64,000 nucleotides of DNA from DASUWK01 sp036378435 (lineage in GTDB: Bacteria > Chloroflexota > Dormibacteria > Dormibacterales > Dormibacteraceae). The first letter of the stretch is position 1, and the number at the start of each line of letters is the position of its first letter. A model generated the notes under the pieces. It saw only the letters and a list, made by a program, of their open reading frames with translations, did no database searches and was not told the DNA's origin. The position numbers and the translations under genes are program-made. Shown here in pieces: positions 57,024 to 64,000 of the stretch. The stretch is taken from contig DASUWK010000067.1 in assembly GCA_036378435.1 (NCBI GenBank), positions 1 through 64,000 on the forward strand, read 5' to 3'.

Positions 57024-58055
57024 CTAGCCCGCGACCTCGGCGGTCATCGCGGCGGCCTGGAGCCCGAGCGCTGTGGTGCCGCGGACCAGGAACCAGTAGG
57101 AGTGACCGGCAGCCGCCGAGTAGGTCGCCGAGCTCGCGGTCGAGCCCGCCAACCAGGGCTTGAGGGCGCCGCCGTCCACCGACACCAGCACGTCGTAGCT
57201 GCCGCCGGCGCCCGCGCCCTGCCAGCTCACCTGGACCCCGCCGCCGCCCGCCTCAGCCGTAGCCGACACAGCGGGGCGGACCATCGTCGCGAAGCGCGGC
57301 GCGCCGCCCAGCCAGAGATCGCCGGCGTCGTAAGGCCAGGGGTCGGCGCCAGCCGCGGCCGTCCAGCCGTAGGGGTCGATCGGGATCAGCCCGGCCGTGC
57401 GGTAGACGCCGAAGTGCAGGTGCTCGCCGGTCGAGGCGCCCGTGTTGCCGGAGATGCCGACGACCTGCCCTCGGGCCACCGGCTCGCCGGCGTGCACCCA
57501 GACCTGGGAGAGATGCGCGTAGCGCGTGGTGAAGCCGTTGCCGTGGTCGACGAAGACGTTCTGGCCGAAGCTGCAGGTCTGGCAGCTCGGGTCGTCCCAG
57601 CCGGCCTTGGTCACGACGCCGGGCGCGGCAGCCAGCACGGGCTCGTAGTAGAGGCTGTAGTCCCAGCCGTCGTGGCCGTCGTAGTAGAGGTAGTCCTTCC
57701 CTCCTTTGGTGCGCGCGTAGCCGTGCCAGTCGGCGCCGTTGGCGGAGTGCGCGACGGCGCCGTCGTAGCGGCAGATCACGCCGTCGAGGATGTAGTTGGG
57801 ACCGCAGTGGTCGAAGATCGAGGTCACCAGGTGCGAGCCCTCGAAGGGCAGCGTGAGAAAGGCAACGGGCGCGGCTCGTTCGGGCACCGAGCCGGTGCCG
57901 TCCTCGAACGGCCCGTAGCTGAGCTGCGATGAGTACCGCCAAGGCACGAACGGGGCCGGCGGGTCCGACGGGTCGCCAGGCGCATAGGCGAAGGAGCTCG
58001 AGCTGAGGCCGAGAGCCGCGATCGCTCCCACCAGCCCGGCGAGGATCCGGCGCAT
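57024..58055 (-). CDS. Secreted M23 family metallopeptidase
   Basis: 343 residues. The signal peptide ends near SSSFAYA. The LytM/M23 domain has the zinc motif HDGWDYS (HxxxD), HGNGFTTRYAHL and HLHFGV (HxH). A C-terminal fibronectin-III-like domain follows (about 255-343). It is expected to cleave peptidoglycan cross-bridges or act as a cell-wall activator. ATG with AGGG upstream. Confidence 0.9.
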   Translation of the reverse strand: MRRILAGLVGAIAALGLSSSSFAYAPGDPSDPPAPFVPWRYSSQLSYGPFEDGTGSVPERAAPVAFLTLPFEGSHLVTSIFDHCGPNYILDGVICRYDGAVAHSANGADWHGYARTKGGKDYLYYDGHDGWDYSLYYEPVLAAAPGVVTKAGWDDPSCQTCSFGQNVFVDHGNGFTTRYAHLSQVWVHAGEPVARGQVVGISGNTGASTGEHLHFGVYRTAGLIPIDPYGWTAAAGADPWPYDAGDLWLGGAPRFATMVRPAVSATAEAGGGGVQVSWQGAGAGGSYDVLVSVDGGALKPWLAGSTASSATYSAAAGHSYWFLVRGTTALGLQAAAMTAEVAG

Positions 58056-58118
58056 CGCCCTGATTCAAGAAACACGGTGAGACAAAGCCAGCCAAGGCAG
58101 ATCAAGAACAATTAAGCC

Positions 58119-59147
58119 GTGGGTGAGATCCGCTCCGAGGGGCGCGCCGCCGTCTGGGAGGAGCCCATCGGTCCCGCGGGCGTGCACATTCGCGAGCGCC
58201 CCCGCACGGAGCCGGAGGACGGCTGGGCGACGGTGGCGATCAGGCGGGCGGCGCTGAACCACCTCGACCTCTGGCTCGCGCACGGCGCTCAGCGCGTCGA
58301 GCCGCCTCGTGTCATCGGTGCGGACGGGGCGGGCGTGATCGAGACCTCCCGCGCGGACGGCTGGAGCGCAGGCGACGAGGTGGTGATCTACCCCGTCTTC
58401 TCCTGCGGCGAGTGCGCGGCCTGCCAGGCGCACCAGGAAGTGCTCTGCCGGTCCTTCGGGATCGTCGGCGAGAACACCGACGGCGCCGCCTGCGAGCTCA
58501 TCCACGTCCCGGCCCGGATGCTTCGGCGGCGGCCCGCAGGCCTGAGCTGGGACGAGAGCGCCGCCTTCCCCCTGACCTTCCTCACGGCCTGGCGGATGCT
58601 CACGACCAAGGCGCAGCTGCAAGCCGGGCAGAAGGTATTGGTGGTCGGAGCCGGGGCAGGCGTGGCGGCCGCGGCCATCGCCATCGCCAGGCACCTGGGC
58701 GCGACCGTGTACGCGACCAGCCGCTCGGAGACCAAGCGGAACCGGGCGCTGGAGCTCGGCGCGGCGGCTGTCTTCGAGTCCAGCGAGTTCTCGAAGCCAG
58801 TGCGCGAAGCCAGCCAGGGCGGCGTCGACGTGGTCTTCGAGCACGTGGGTCCGGCCACCTTCGACGAGTCGCTGCGGTCGCTGCGGCCGGGTGGCCGCGT
58901 CGTCTTCTGCGGTTCGACCTCGGGCGTGAAGATGGAGCTCAACATGCCCCGCGTCTTCCTGCGCAACGTGGAGCTGCTCGGCTCCACGATGGGGACCTCG
59001 ACGGAGTTCGACGCGCTCCTGCAGGCCGTTGACGGCGGCCTCCGGCCCACCGTGGACAGCGTCTATCCGCTCGACTCGGTCACGGCCGCGCTCGAGCACC
59101 TCGATCGCGCCGAGCACTTCGGCAAAGTCGTCCTGGAGGTCAGCTGA
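58119..59147 (+). CDS. Zinc-binding MDR quinone oxidoreductase/alcohol dehydrogenase
   Basis: 342 residues of the MDR family. The structural zinc lobe CGECAACQAHQEVLC is intact. The catalytic region reads LNHLDLW and IGADGAG, so the usual catalytic Cys and GHE are absent and a crotonyl-CoA reductase/quinone-reductase-like branch is likely. Cofactor motif VLVVGAGAGVAAAAIAIA. GTG start. It overlaps the Nudix gene by 4 bases. Confidence 0.82.
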   Translation: MGEIRSEGRAAVWEEPIGPAGVHIRERPRTEPEDGWATVAIRRAALNHLDLWLAHGAQRVEPPRVIGADGAGVIETSRADGWSAGDEVVIYPVFSCGECAACQAHQEVLCRSFGIVGENTDGAACELIHVPARMLRRRPAGLSWDESAAFPLTFLTAWRMLTTKAQLQAGQKVLVVGAGAGVAAAAIAIARHLGATVYATSRSETKRNRALELGAAAVFESSEFSKPVREASQGGVDVVFEHVGPATFDESLRSLRPGGRVVFCGSTSGVKMELNMPRVFLRNVELLGSTMGTSTEFDALLQAVDGGLRPTVDSVYPLDSVTAALEHLDRAEHFGKVVLEVS

Positions 59148-59749
59148 GGACGGTCGCCGCCGACCGGCTGGCCGCCGCGCTGGCCGGCCGCAAGATCCCG
59201 CAGTGGGATCTCACCGGGCGCTGGGAGGGCGCCGTCGCGGTGCCGCTGCAGGGCGACGAGGTGTGGTGCATCAAGCGGCCGGACGGCCTCACGCATCACG
59301 CCCGCGAGCTCGCGTTCCCCGGCGGGCGGCCCGAACCGGGCGACGAGAACCTGCAGGCCGCCGCGCTCCGCGAGCTCTGGGAGGAGCTGGGCATCGCCCT
59401 CACCGAGGTCCAGGTGCTCGGGCAGCTGACGCCGGTGCCGACCGCGACCAGCCGCTTCGCGCTCCATCCCTGGCTGGTGTCGGTCGGGGGCACGGCCGAA
59501 CCCCGGCCCGCCCCAGCTGAGGTCGCAGCTCTCATCCGGACCCCGGTCGCGCAGTTCTTCGACGGCCGGCTGCCGTATCGCGCCGTCCTGTTCGGCCAGG
59601 GCCGCCGCTCGCCGATCTTCGACTTCCCCGAGGGCTCGATGTACGGCGCCAGCGCCCACGTGCTCGAGGAGGTCCTCGAGCTGTACGGCCAGCTCGCGGG
59701 CGAGCGCCTACCCGAGCCGGAGCTGACCACGTCCATACCATGGGCTTGA
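59144..59749 (+). CDS. Nudix hydrolase
   Basis: About 201 residues if it starts at the CTG that overlaps the previous stop (CTGA). The first GTG (59240) would cut into the fold, so the earlier start is preferred. Nudix box GGRPEPGDENLQAAALRELWEELG (G-x5-E-x7-REUXEE-x-GU) at about residues 60-85. The N-terminal helix and CoA-hydrolase-like layout suggest a NudL-type coenzyme A pyrophosphatase, though this is uncertain. Its stop overlaps the next gene (TGATG). Confidence 0.82.
   Translation: MRTVAADRLAAALAGRKIPQWDLTGRWEGAVAVPLQGDEVWCIKRPDGLTHHARELAFPGGRPEPGDENLQAAALRELWEELGIALTEVQVLGQLTPVPTATSRFALHPWLVSVGGTAEPRPAPAEVAALIRTPVAQFFDGRLPYRAVLFGQGRRSPIFDFPEGSMYGASAHVLEEVLELYGQLAGERLPEPELTTSIPWA
59736..59741 (+). 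promoter_or_regulatory. -10 box of a leaderless promoter
   Basis: TACCAT inside the 3' end of the Nudix gene, 7 bases before the ATG at 59749. Confidence 0.45.
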
Positions 59750-60786
59750 TGCGCCGACTCCTCGTCTTCGCCGGCCTGCTGGCCCTCACCGGCTGCACCG
59801 TCACGCTGCCGTCGGCTCGGAACAGCCCGGCTCAGACCACCCCGGCGCCGCAGGTCAGCGTCTCGCCGGTGCAGGTCATGCCGCCCGGGTCGCTGTCGCT
59901 CGGCGGGCTGCAGGCGCAGTTCACTCAGGTCGTGAAGGAGGTGCTGCCGTCGGTCGTCCAGATCGAGACCGACCAGGGCCTCGGCTCCGGCATCGTGTTC
60001 GACCAGGCGGGCGACGTGGTCACGAACTACCACGTCGTGAGCGGGGCCACGAGCTTCAAGGTGACGCTCTCGGACGGGCGCGGATTCAACGGCGCCCTCG
60101 TCGGCAGCTACCAGGCCGGCGACCTCGCCGTGATCAGGATCTCGGCGAGCGGCCTCCACCCGGCTGCCTTCGCCGACTCGAGCAAGGTCGTGGTCGGCGA
60201 CATCGTGCTGGCGATCGGCAACCCGCTCGGCCTGCGCTCGAGCGTCACCGAGGGCATCGTCAGCGCGTTCCGCAGCGCAGTGCCGGAGGGCAACGGCGTG
60301 ACTCTGCCCGCGGTCATCCAGACCAGCGCCGCGATCAACCCCGGCAACTCGGGCGGCGCTCTGGTGGACCTCGACGGCCAGGTGGTCGGCATCCCCACGC
60401 TGGCCGCGGTCGACCCGGAGCTGGGCGGCACGGCGGCCGGCATCGGCTTCGCGATCGCAAGCAACACCGTCGTCGACATCGCCAACCAGCTCGTGCAGAC
60501 CGGACACGTGACCAACACGCACCGCGCGTACCTCGGCGTGCGCATCGGCAATGCCAGTGGCGGGGTCTACGTCTCCTCGGTGGTGGCCGGCGGGCCGGCG
60601 GACAAGGCGGGGATCGTGGCCGGCGACGTCATCACCTCGGTGGCCGGCCAGGCCACGCCGGACACGGCCACGCTCGCCCAGGTGCTGGCCGGGCTCTCGC
60701 CGGGCCAGACCGTGCCCGTGGCGGTGACGCAGGCGAGCGGTGGCACCGCCACGGTCCAGGTGACGCTGGGCACGCTCCCCGCCTAG
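59749..60786 (+). CDS. HtrA/DegP-like serine protease lipoprotein with PDZ domain
   Basis: 345 residues. The signal peptide ends in the lipobox LTGC. The trypsin-like domain has His in TNYHVV, Asp in GDLAVIRI and Ser in NPGNSGGAL. A C-terminal PDZ domain (about 250-340) follows. It is an extracytoplasmic quality-control protease. ATG 59749 is preferred to 59740 because it forms TGATG with the Nudix stop and lies 7 bases after a TACCAT -10 box. Confidence 0.92.
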   Translation: MRRLLVFAGLLALTGCTVTLPSARNSPAQTTPAPQVSVSPVQVMPPGSLSLGGLQAQFTQVVKEVLPSVVQIETDQGLGSGIVFDQAGDVVTNYHVVSGATSFKVTLSDGRGFNGALVGSYQAGDLAVIRISASGLHPAAFADSSKVVVGDIVLAIGNPLGLRSSVTEGIVSAFRSAVPEGNGVTLPAVIQTSAAINPGNSGGALVDLDGQVVGIPTLAAVDPELGGTAAGIGFAIASNTVVDIANQLVQTGHVTNTHRAYLGVRIGNASGGVYVSSVVAGGPADKAGIVAGDVITSVAGQATPDTATLAQVLAGLSPGQTVPVAVTQASGGTATVQVTLGTLPA

Positions 60787-60806
60787 CCCCGTCGGGCACC
60801 CTCTTT

Positions 60807-60877
60807 GCGGGCCCGGGGCCGGCCGCGGGCCCCTTGGCGGCAGCTTGAAAGGACCCGCGGCCGGCCGCGGGTCCCTT
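60807..60877. terminator. Twin palindrome element
   Basis: Two GC hairpins on the GCGGCCGGCCGCGGG theme (60807-60836 and 60848-60877) with an AGCTTGAAAGG-containing spacer, ending CCCTT. It has the same layout as the element at 18165-18235. It probably terminates the HtrA-like gene. Confidence 0.65.
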
Positions 60878-60888
60878 AACAGCCTGGG

Positions 60889-61911
60889 TTGGCAAGCTCA
60901 GAGCCGTCGCAGCAGTCTTGGCCGGTGCCGCGGCAGGCCTTCGTTCCGGAATCCCTCAGGACAGGTCCGTTCAGCCTCCAACAGGCGCTGGCCAGCGGCC
61001 TGACGAAGAAGCAGCTGCGCGGGAAAGCATGGCGCCGGCTGGGCCCGCGCACTTACGTGTTGGCCACCCTGGACGATGGCCCCCTGCTGTGGATTCGAGC
61101 GGCGGCGACCCGCTTGCCGCCAGATGCTGTTTGGGGCGGGATGGTCGCAGCCTGGCTGCACGGCCTGGATGTTCGGTTGGATCCTTCGATCGAAGCCAGG
61201 CTCCCTCACAACGGAGGCGTGTCCGGTCGCGCAGCGATGACGATCGGACGGGCCTCTCTGGGCGAGGCGGAGGTGGTAATTCGCCACGGATTTCGCGTCA
61301 CCAGCATCGAGCGGACGCTGGCCGACCTGTCAGCCCAGCTCCCGCTCACCGAGGCGGTGGTGATCGCCGACATGGCGCTGAATCGAGGGCTGACTGACAT
61401 CGGCAAGCTCATCAGTAAGGGCGATGAGCGGGCCGGCCAGCGTGGAGTCGAGCGGTTTCGTCGGGTGATCGAGCAGGCGGACGCCGGTGCGGAGTCTCCG
61501 ATGGAGACGAGGCTCCGCCTCATCCTGGTGGGAGCCGGGTTGCCCCGGCCCGACACTCAGGTCGAGCTGCACGATGCCCGGGGCGTCTTCCTCGCGCGAA
61601 CCGACCTGTACTATCCGTCGGCGCGGCTGGCGGTCGAGTACGACGGCGACGGCCACAGGCTATCGCTCACCGATGACAACCGGCGCCAGAACCGGCTCGT
61701 CGAGGCGGGTCACAAGATCCTGCGCTTCACGGCTCCTGACGTCTACGGCTCGCCGGACGCGGTGGTCGAGCGTGTCAGAGCCGCGCTCGCAGCCGGGCCG
61801 CCACCACCAACACTGGACCCGCGGCCGGCCGCGAGCCCTTTCCGAGCTCCCCGAAGCGGCCCGCGGCCGGCCGCGGGCCCAATCAGCAGCAGCAGCAGCC
61901 GCCCGCCCTAG
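60889..61911 (+). CDS. DUF559 (VSR-like) protein with N-terminal winged-helix region
   Basis: 340 residues. The N-terminal part (about 15-170) resembles AbiEi-like/HTH proteins (FSLQQALASGLTKKQLRG, SIERTLADLS). The C-terminal part (about 195-300) is a DUF559 endonuclease-like domain: PMETRLRLILVGAGLPRP, ARTDLYYPSARLAVEYDG, DNRRQNRLVEAG, LRFTAPDV. The last about 35 residues (PRPAAS..., PRPAAG..., SSSSS) are encoded by a twin-palindrome element and a short AGC repeat. The TTG start is uncertain; GTG 60925 is possible. Confidence 0.75.
   Translation: MASSEPSQQSWPVPRQAFVPESLRTGPFSLQQALASGLTKKQLRGKAWRRLGPRTYVLATLDDGPLLWIRAAATRLPPDAVWGGMVAAWLHGLDVRLDPSIEARLPHNGGVSGRAAMTIGRASLGEAEVVIRHGFRVTSIERTLADLSAQLPLTEAVVIADMALNRGLTDIGKLISKGDERAGQRGVERFRRVIEQADAGAESPMETRLRLILVGAGLPRPDTQVELHDARGVFLARTDLYYPSARLAVEYDGDGHRLSLTDDNRRQNRLVEAGHKILRFTAPDVYGSPDAVVERVRAALAAGPPPPTLDPRPAASPFRAPRSGPRPAAGPISSSSSRPP
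61815..61880. repeat. Twin palindrome element inside a coding sequence
   Basis: Palindromes 61815-61841 and 61858-61880, both built on CCGCGGCCGGCCGCGG, with a GAGCTCCCCGA spacer, within the 3' end of the DUF559 gene. An (AGC)5 run follows at about 61884-61899. Confidence 0.65.
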
Positions 61912-63311
61912 GCCGGCTTGATGTTCCCCGCCATGCGGTGGAAGACGTTCTCCGGGTCGTACTCACGCTTGATGCGCTGCAGGCGCTCGTACTTCGCGCC
62001 GTACGACTGCCGGACGCGGTCCTCCTCGTACTCCGACATGAAATTGACGTAGCTGCCCGAACCGCTGGCATAGGGCACGAGGTCCTGCCAGACCCGGCGC
62101 ACCCACGCGCGTTCCTGCTCGTAAACCTCCGGCTGATCGGCCGCCGCCTGGCCGGCGACGTTGACCGCGAACAGGCTCCGGCGGCTGCCCGAGAAGGCCG
62201 TGGCGTCGTCCGGCACTCGCCCGAAGGCTCCGCCGAACACGAAGATGGGGATGCCGGACAGCAGCGAAGCCCGCTCGGTGATGCAGGCGGTGAGCACCTC
62301 GATGGCCCCGTCGGGAAGCGTGTCCATCCAGACGGCCTTCTCGTAGCCGAGCACGCCGTGCTCGTTGCCCTCGTTCAGCAGCTGCTGGACCGCGACATAC
62401 GGAATCGGAGTGACGAACTCCACGTCGGGCCGCGCGGCCGTGACCGCTTCCACGGCCTGCGCGTGCGCCTCGGCGTCGTCGCGCACTCCCAGCACCAGCA
62501 GCCCCCAGCCCGCCTTGCCGTGAAACTGCTCGGGGATGAACGGGGCCGGCGGTGCGTCGAGGCCCACGGCGACGACCCCGAAGTCATCCGACAGCCCGGT
62601 CACATAGTCCCGCGCGAACTTCAGGGCCTCGCCTCCGCGGTCGGCCGTCCAGAAATAGAAGCCGAGGTGGCAGAGCGGACCCACCTCGTGAAGGCGGAAT
62701 TCGAACTTCGTCACGACCCCGAAGTTGCCGCTGCCGCCGCGCAGAGCCCAGAAGAGGTCTGAGTTCTCGTTCTCCGAGGCGCGCAGGATGCGGCCGTCGG
62801 CGGTCACGACCTCGGCGCCGACGAGGCTGTCGATGCTGAGGCCGGCTTTGCGGGTGAGCCAGCCCATGCCGCCGCCCAGGGTCAGGCCGCCGATGCCGGT
62901 GTGGCTGATCAGCCCGCCGGTCACCGCCAGCCCATGCTCCTGGGTCGCAGCGTCGACGTCGCCCCACTGGGCGCCGCCGCCGGCGCGGACGATCTTCGCC
63001 TGGGGGTCGACCTCCACCTGGCGCATCGCGCCGAGGTCGATCACGATGCCGCCGTCGACCGTGCCCGAGCCACCGAAGGCGTGCCCGCCACCGCGCACGG
63101 CCAGCTCGAGGCCGTTGGCGCGCGTGAAGGCGATGGCAGCCGCCACCTCCTTGGCGCTGGTGGGCCGGACGATCGCCGCCGGCCGCCGGTCGATGACTCC
63201 GTTCCAGACCTTGCGCGCCTCTTCGTAGGCGGCGTGGTCGGGTGTGATCACGTCCCCTGCCAACTGCGCTCTCAACTCGGCCAACGCGGTGTCGGATACG
63301 GTCTGCGCCAT
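61908..63311 (-). CDS. FAD-linked oxidase, berberine-bridge/BBE family
   Basis: 467 residues. The FAD-binding PCMH domain has the 8-alpha-histidyl His in RGGGHAFGGS. At the second possible flavin attachment site GGLISHTGIGGLTLGGG carries His where bicovalent enzymes have Cys, so the flavin is probably attached by a single bond. The C-terminal BBE segment contains YDPENVFHRMAGN. Such enzymes oxidise sugars or secondary metabolites. GAGGAGG ribosome site. The stop shares CTAG with the DUF559 gene. Confidence 0.9.
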   Translation of the reverse strand: MAQTVSDTALAELRAQLAGDVITPDHAAYEEARKVWNGVIDRRPAAIVRPTSAKEVAAAIAFTRANGLELAVRGGGHAFGGSGTVDGGIVIDLGAMRQVEVDPQAKIVRAGGGAQWGDVDAATQEHGLAVTGGLISHTGIGGLTLGGGMGWLTRKAGLSIDSLVGAEVVTADGRILRASENENSDLFWALRGGSGNFGVVTKFEFRLHEVGPLCHLGFYFWTADRGGEALKFARDYVTGLSDDFGVVAVGLDAPPAPFIPEQFHGKAGWGLLVLGVRDDAEAHAQAVEAVTAARPDVEFVTPIPYVAVQQLLNEGNEHGVLGYEKAVWMDTLPDGAIEVLTACITERASLLSGIPIFVFGGAFGRVPDDATAFSGSRRSLFAVNVAGQAAADQPEVYEQERAWVRRVWQDLVPYASGSGSYVNFMSEYEEDRVRQSYGAKYERLQRIKREYDPENVFHRMAGNIKPA

Positions 63312-63341
63312 GCCTGTCCTCCTCGATTGAGTGGGCAGACT

Positions 63342-63815
63342 CTAGCTCAGTTGCGCGAGCTGCTCCACGTGCGCCTCGAGATGCCCGACCAGCTGGAGCT
63401 CGACGGCGTCGCGCACGGTGCCGCCCGCACGGCCTGGCACCAGGTTGAGCTTGCGGTCGAGGTCCGAGTCGGTGAGCCGGTCGAGCAGTGCCAGCAGGCG
63501 TCCGCAGCCGCGGTCCACCTGGAGGCGCAGCTTGCGTTCCTCCCCGCGGGCGTCGATCCCCGCCCGGCGCTGCCGGTAGCCCTCCTCGTCACGGCCGTAC
63601 GGCTGCCCGCGCAGGCCGCGGCGCAGCTGGGTAACCCAGAACGGCAGCATCTCCGCCATGTGGCCCAGGACGTTCAGCCGGTCCCAGGCCTCGCCGGTCT
63701 TCGGGTCTACCGGGCCGCGCTCACCTTCGCCCATCGGCGGCAGCGCCCGCAGCCTGTCCCGGGCGGCCAGCACCCGGCCCCGGTAGTCGTCGAGGTCGGA
63801 TTCAGGGTGTTCCAA
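63342..63815 (-). CDS. DinB-like four-helix protein
   Basis: 157 residues, mostly helical. It has GEAWDRLNVLGHMAEMLPFW near the middle and LVGHLEAHVEQL at the C-terminus, histidines placed like the metal ligands of DinB/MDMPI proteins. Possibly a metal-dependent thiol transferase; substrate unknown. The TTG start lies within the end of upp (overlap 14 bases), suggesting coupling. Confidence 0.7.
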   Translation of the reverse strand: MEHPESDLDDYRGRVLAARDRLRALPPMGEGERGPVDPKTGEAWDRLNVLGHMAEMLPFWVTQLRRGLRGQPYGRDEEGYRQRRAGIDARGEERKLRLQVDRGCGRLLALLDRLTDSDLDRKLNLVPGRAGGTVRDAVELQLVGHLEAHVEQLAQLS

Positions 63816-64000
63816 AGAGCCGGTCTCCGAAGTCGCCGAGGCCGGGCACGATGAAGGCGCTGTCGTTGAGGTGGTCGTCCAGCGCGGCCGTGTAGACGGT
63901 GACGTCGGGATGCCTCTCCTCGACCAGCCGCATCCCCTCCGGCGCCGCCACGACGCAGATCATGCGCACGTCGGCGCCCCCCGCCGCCTTGATCAGGTCG
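63802..64000 (-). CDS. upp: Uracil phosphoribosyltransferase, C-terminal part (runs off the window)
   Basis: The reading frame open at the right edge translates to the UPRT C-terminus: AAPEGMRLVEERHPDVTVYT (including the PRPP/uracil-site neighbourhood), then FIVPGLGDFGDRLFGTP and stop at 63802-63804. UPRT converts uracil and PRPP to UMP in pyrimidine salvage. About 66 codons are inside the window and the 5' part lies beyond 64000. Confidence 0.9.
   Translation of the reverse strand, partial: DLIKAAGGADVRMICVVAAPEGMRLVEERHPDVTVYTAALDDHLNDSAFIVPGLGDFGDRLFGTP

Noticed and set aside
59240..59749. Nudix gene starting at GTG 59240
   Set aside because: This start removes the first helix and strand of the fold; the frame continues upstream with protein-like sequence to the CTGA overlap at 59144.

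Overview
The window is a 64 kb piece of a very GC-rich bacterial chromosome with almost no empty DNA: no gap between genes reaches 300 bases. Several gene types point to a high-GC terrabacterial lineage: a DUF222/HNH endonuclease, an ECF41 sigma factor, PadR regulators, a mycobacterial-type Sdh1 complex II, SDR and MDR enzymes, and heavy use of GTG and TTG starts. Actinobacteriota (Thermoleophilia-like) or a neighbour such as Dormibacterota/Chloroflexota fits. The sequence alone does not settle which, and there is no rRNA in the window.

Layout. 0-6 kb: HNH endonuclease, an epimerase divergent from its likely ECF41 sigma factor, an Xre-RES toxin-antitoxin pair, a CBS-like/GGDEF/EAL c-di-GMP protein and glutathione peroxidase. 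6-15 kb: tRNA-Arg(CCT), methyltransferases, MFS exporter, CtaG, a P-loop kinase, a duplicated-domain protein with zinc ribbon, small enzymes, an AlkZ-like protein and tryptophanase. 16-20 kb: PadR/MFS drug-efflux operon and a large secreted alpha/beta hydrolase. 20-31 kb: a metal/redox district holding DUF1326-DUF2182, a MerR regulator with the complete Hg(II) cysteine triad but no merA, a Cys-rich regulator with two tandem Cys-rich miniproteins, a DUF2231-Rieske fusion, a universal-stress-like protein and a permease with a His-rich tail. 31-34 kb: tRNA-Pro(CGG), a ParE/RelE-type toxin-antitoxin pair and an N-terminally short tyrosine recombinase, perhaps remnants of an integrated element. 34-50 kb: kelch protein, crotonase, two different complex II operons (Sdh1-type on +, Frd-type on -), an Nramp-family transporter, an FAD oxidase, a half-length PfkB protein, an S4-less TlyA-like methyltransferase and a divergent IF-1. 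50-56 kb: a minus-strand run of fatty-acyl reductase-HAD fusion, MDR dehydrogenase, LarA-like protein and PlsC acyltransferase, read here as an uncharacterised lipid-modification pathway. 56-64 kb: sortase-like secreted protein, M23 peptidase, quinone oxidoreductase, Nudix, HtrA-like lipoprotein, DUF559 protein, berberine-bridge-type oxidase, DinB-like protein and the 3' end of upp.

Expression logic. Two initiation modes coexist. At least fourteen genes have a TANNNT -10 box ending 6-8 bases before the start codon, which predicts leaderless mRNAs; others have strong Shine-Dalgarno sequences. Operons are knitted by GTGA, ATGA or TGATG overlaps. Four convergent gene pairs share one palindromic CTAG as reciprocal stop codons. 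A family of twin GC palindromes sits at gene ends, and one copy has become part of a coding sequence.
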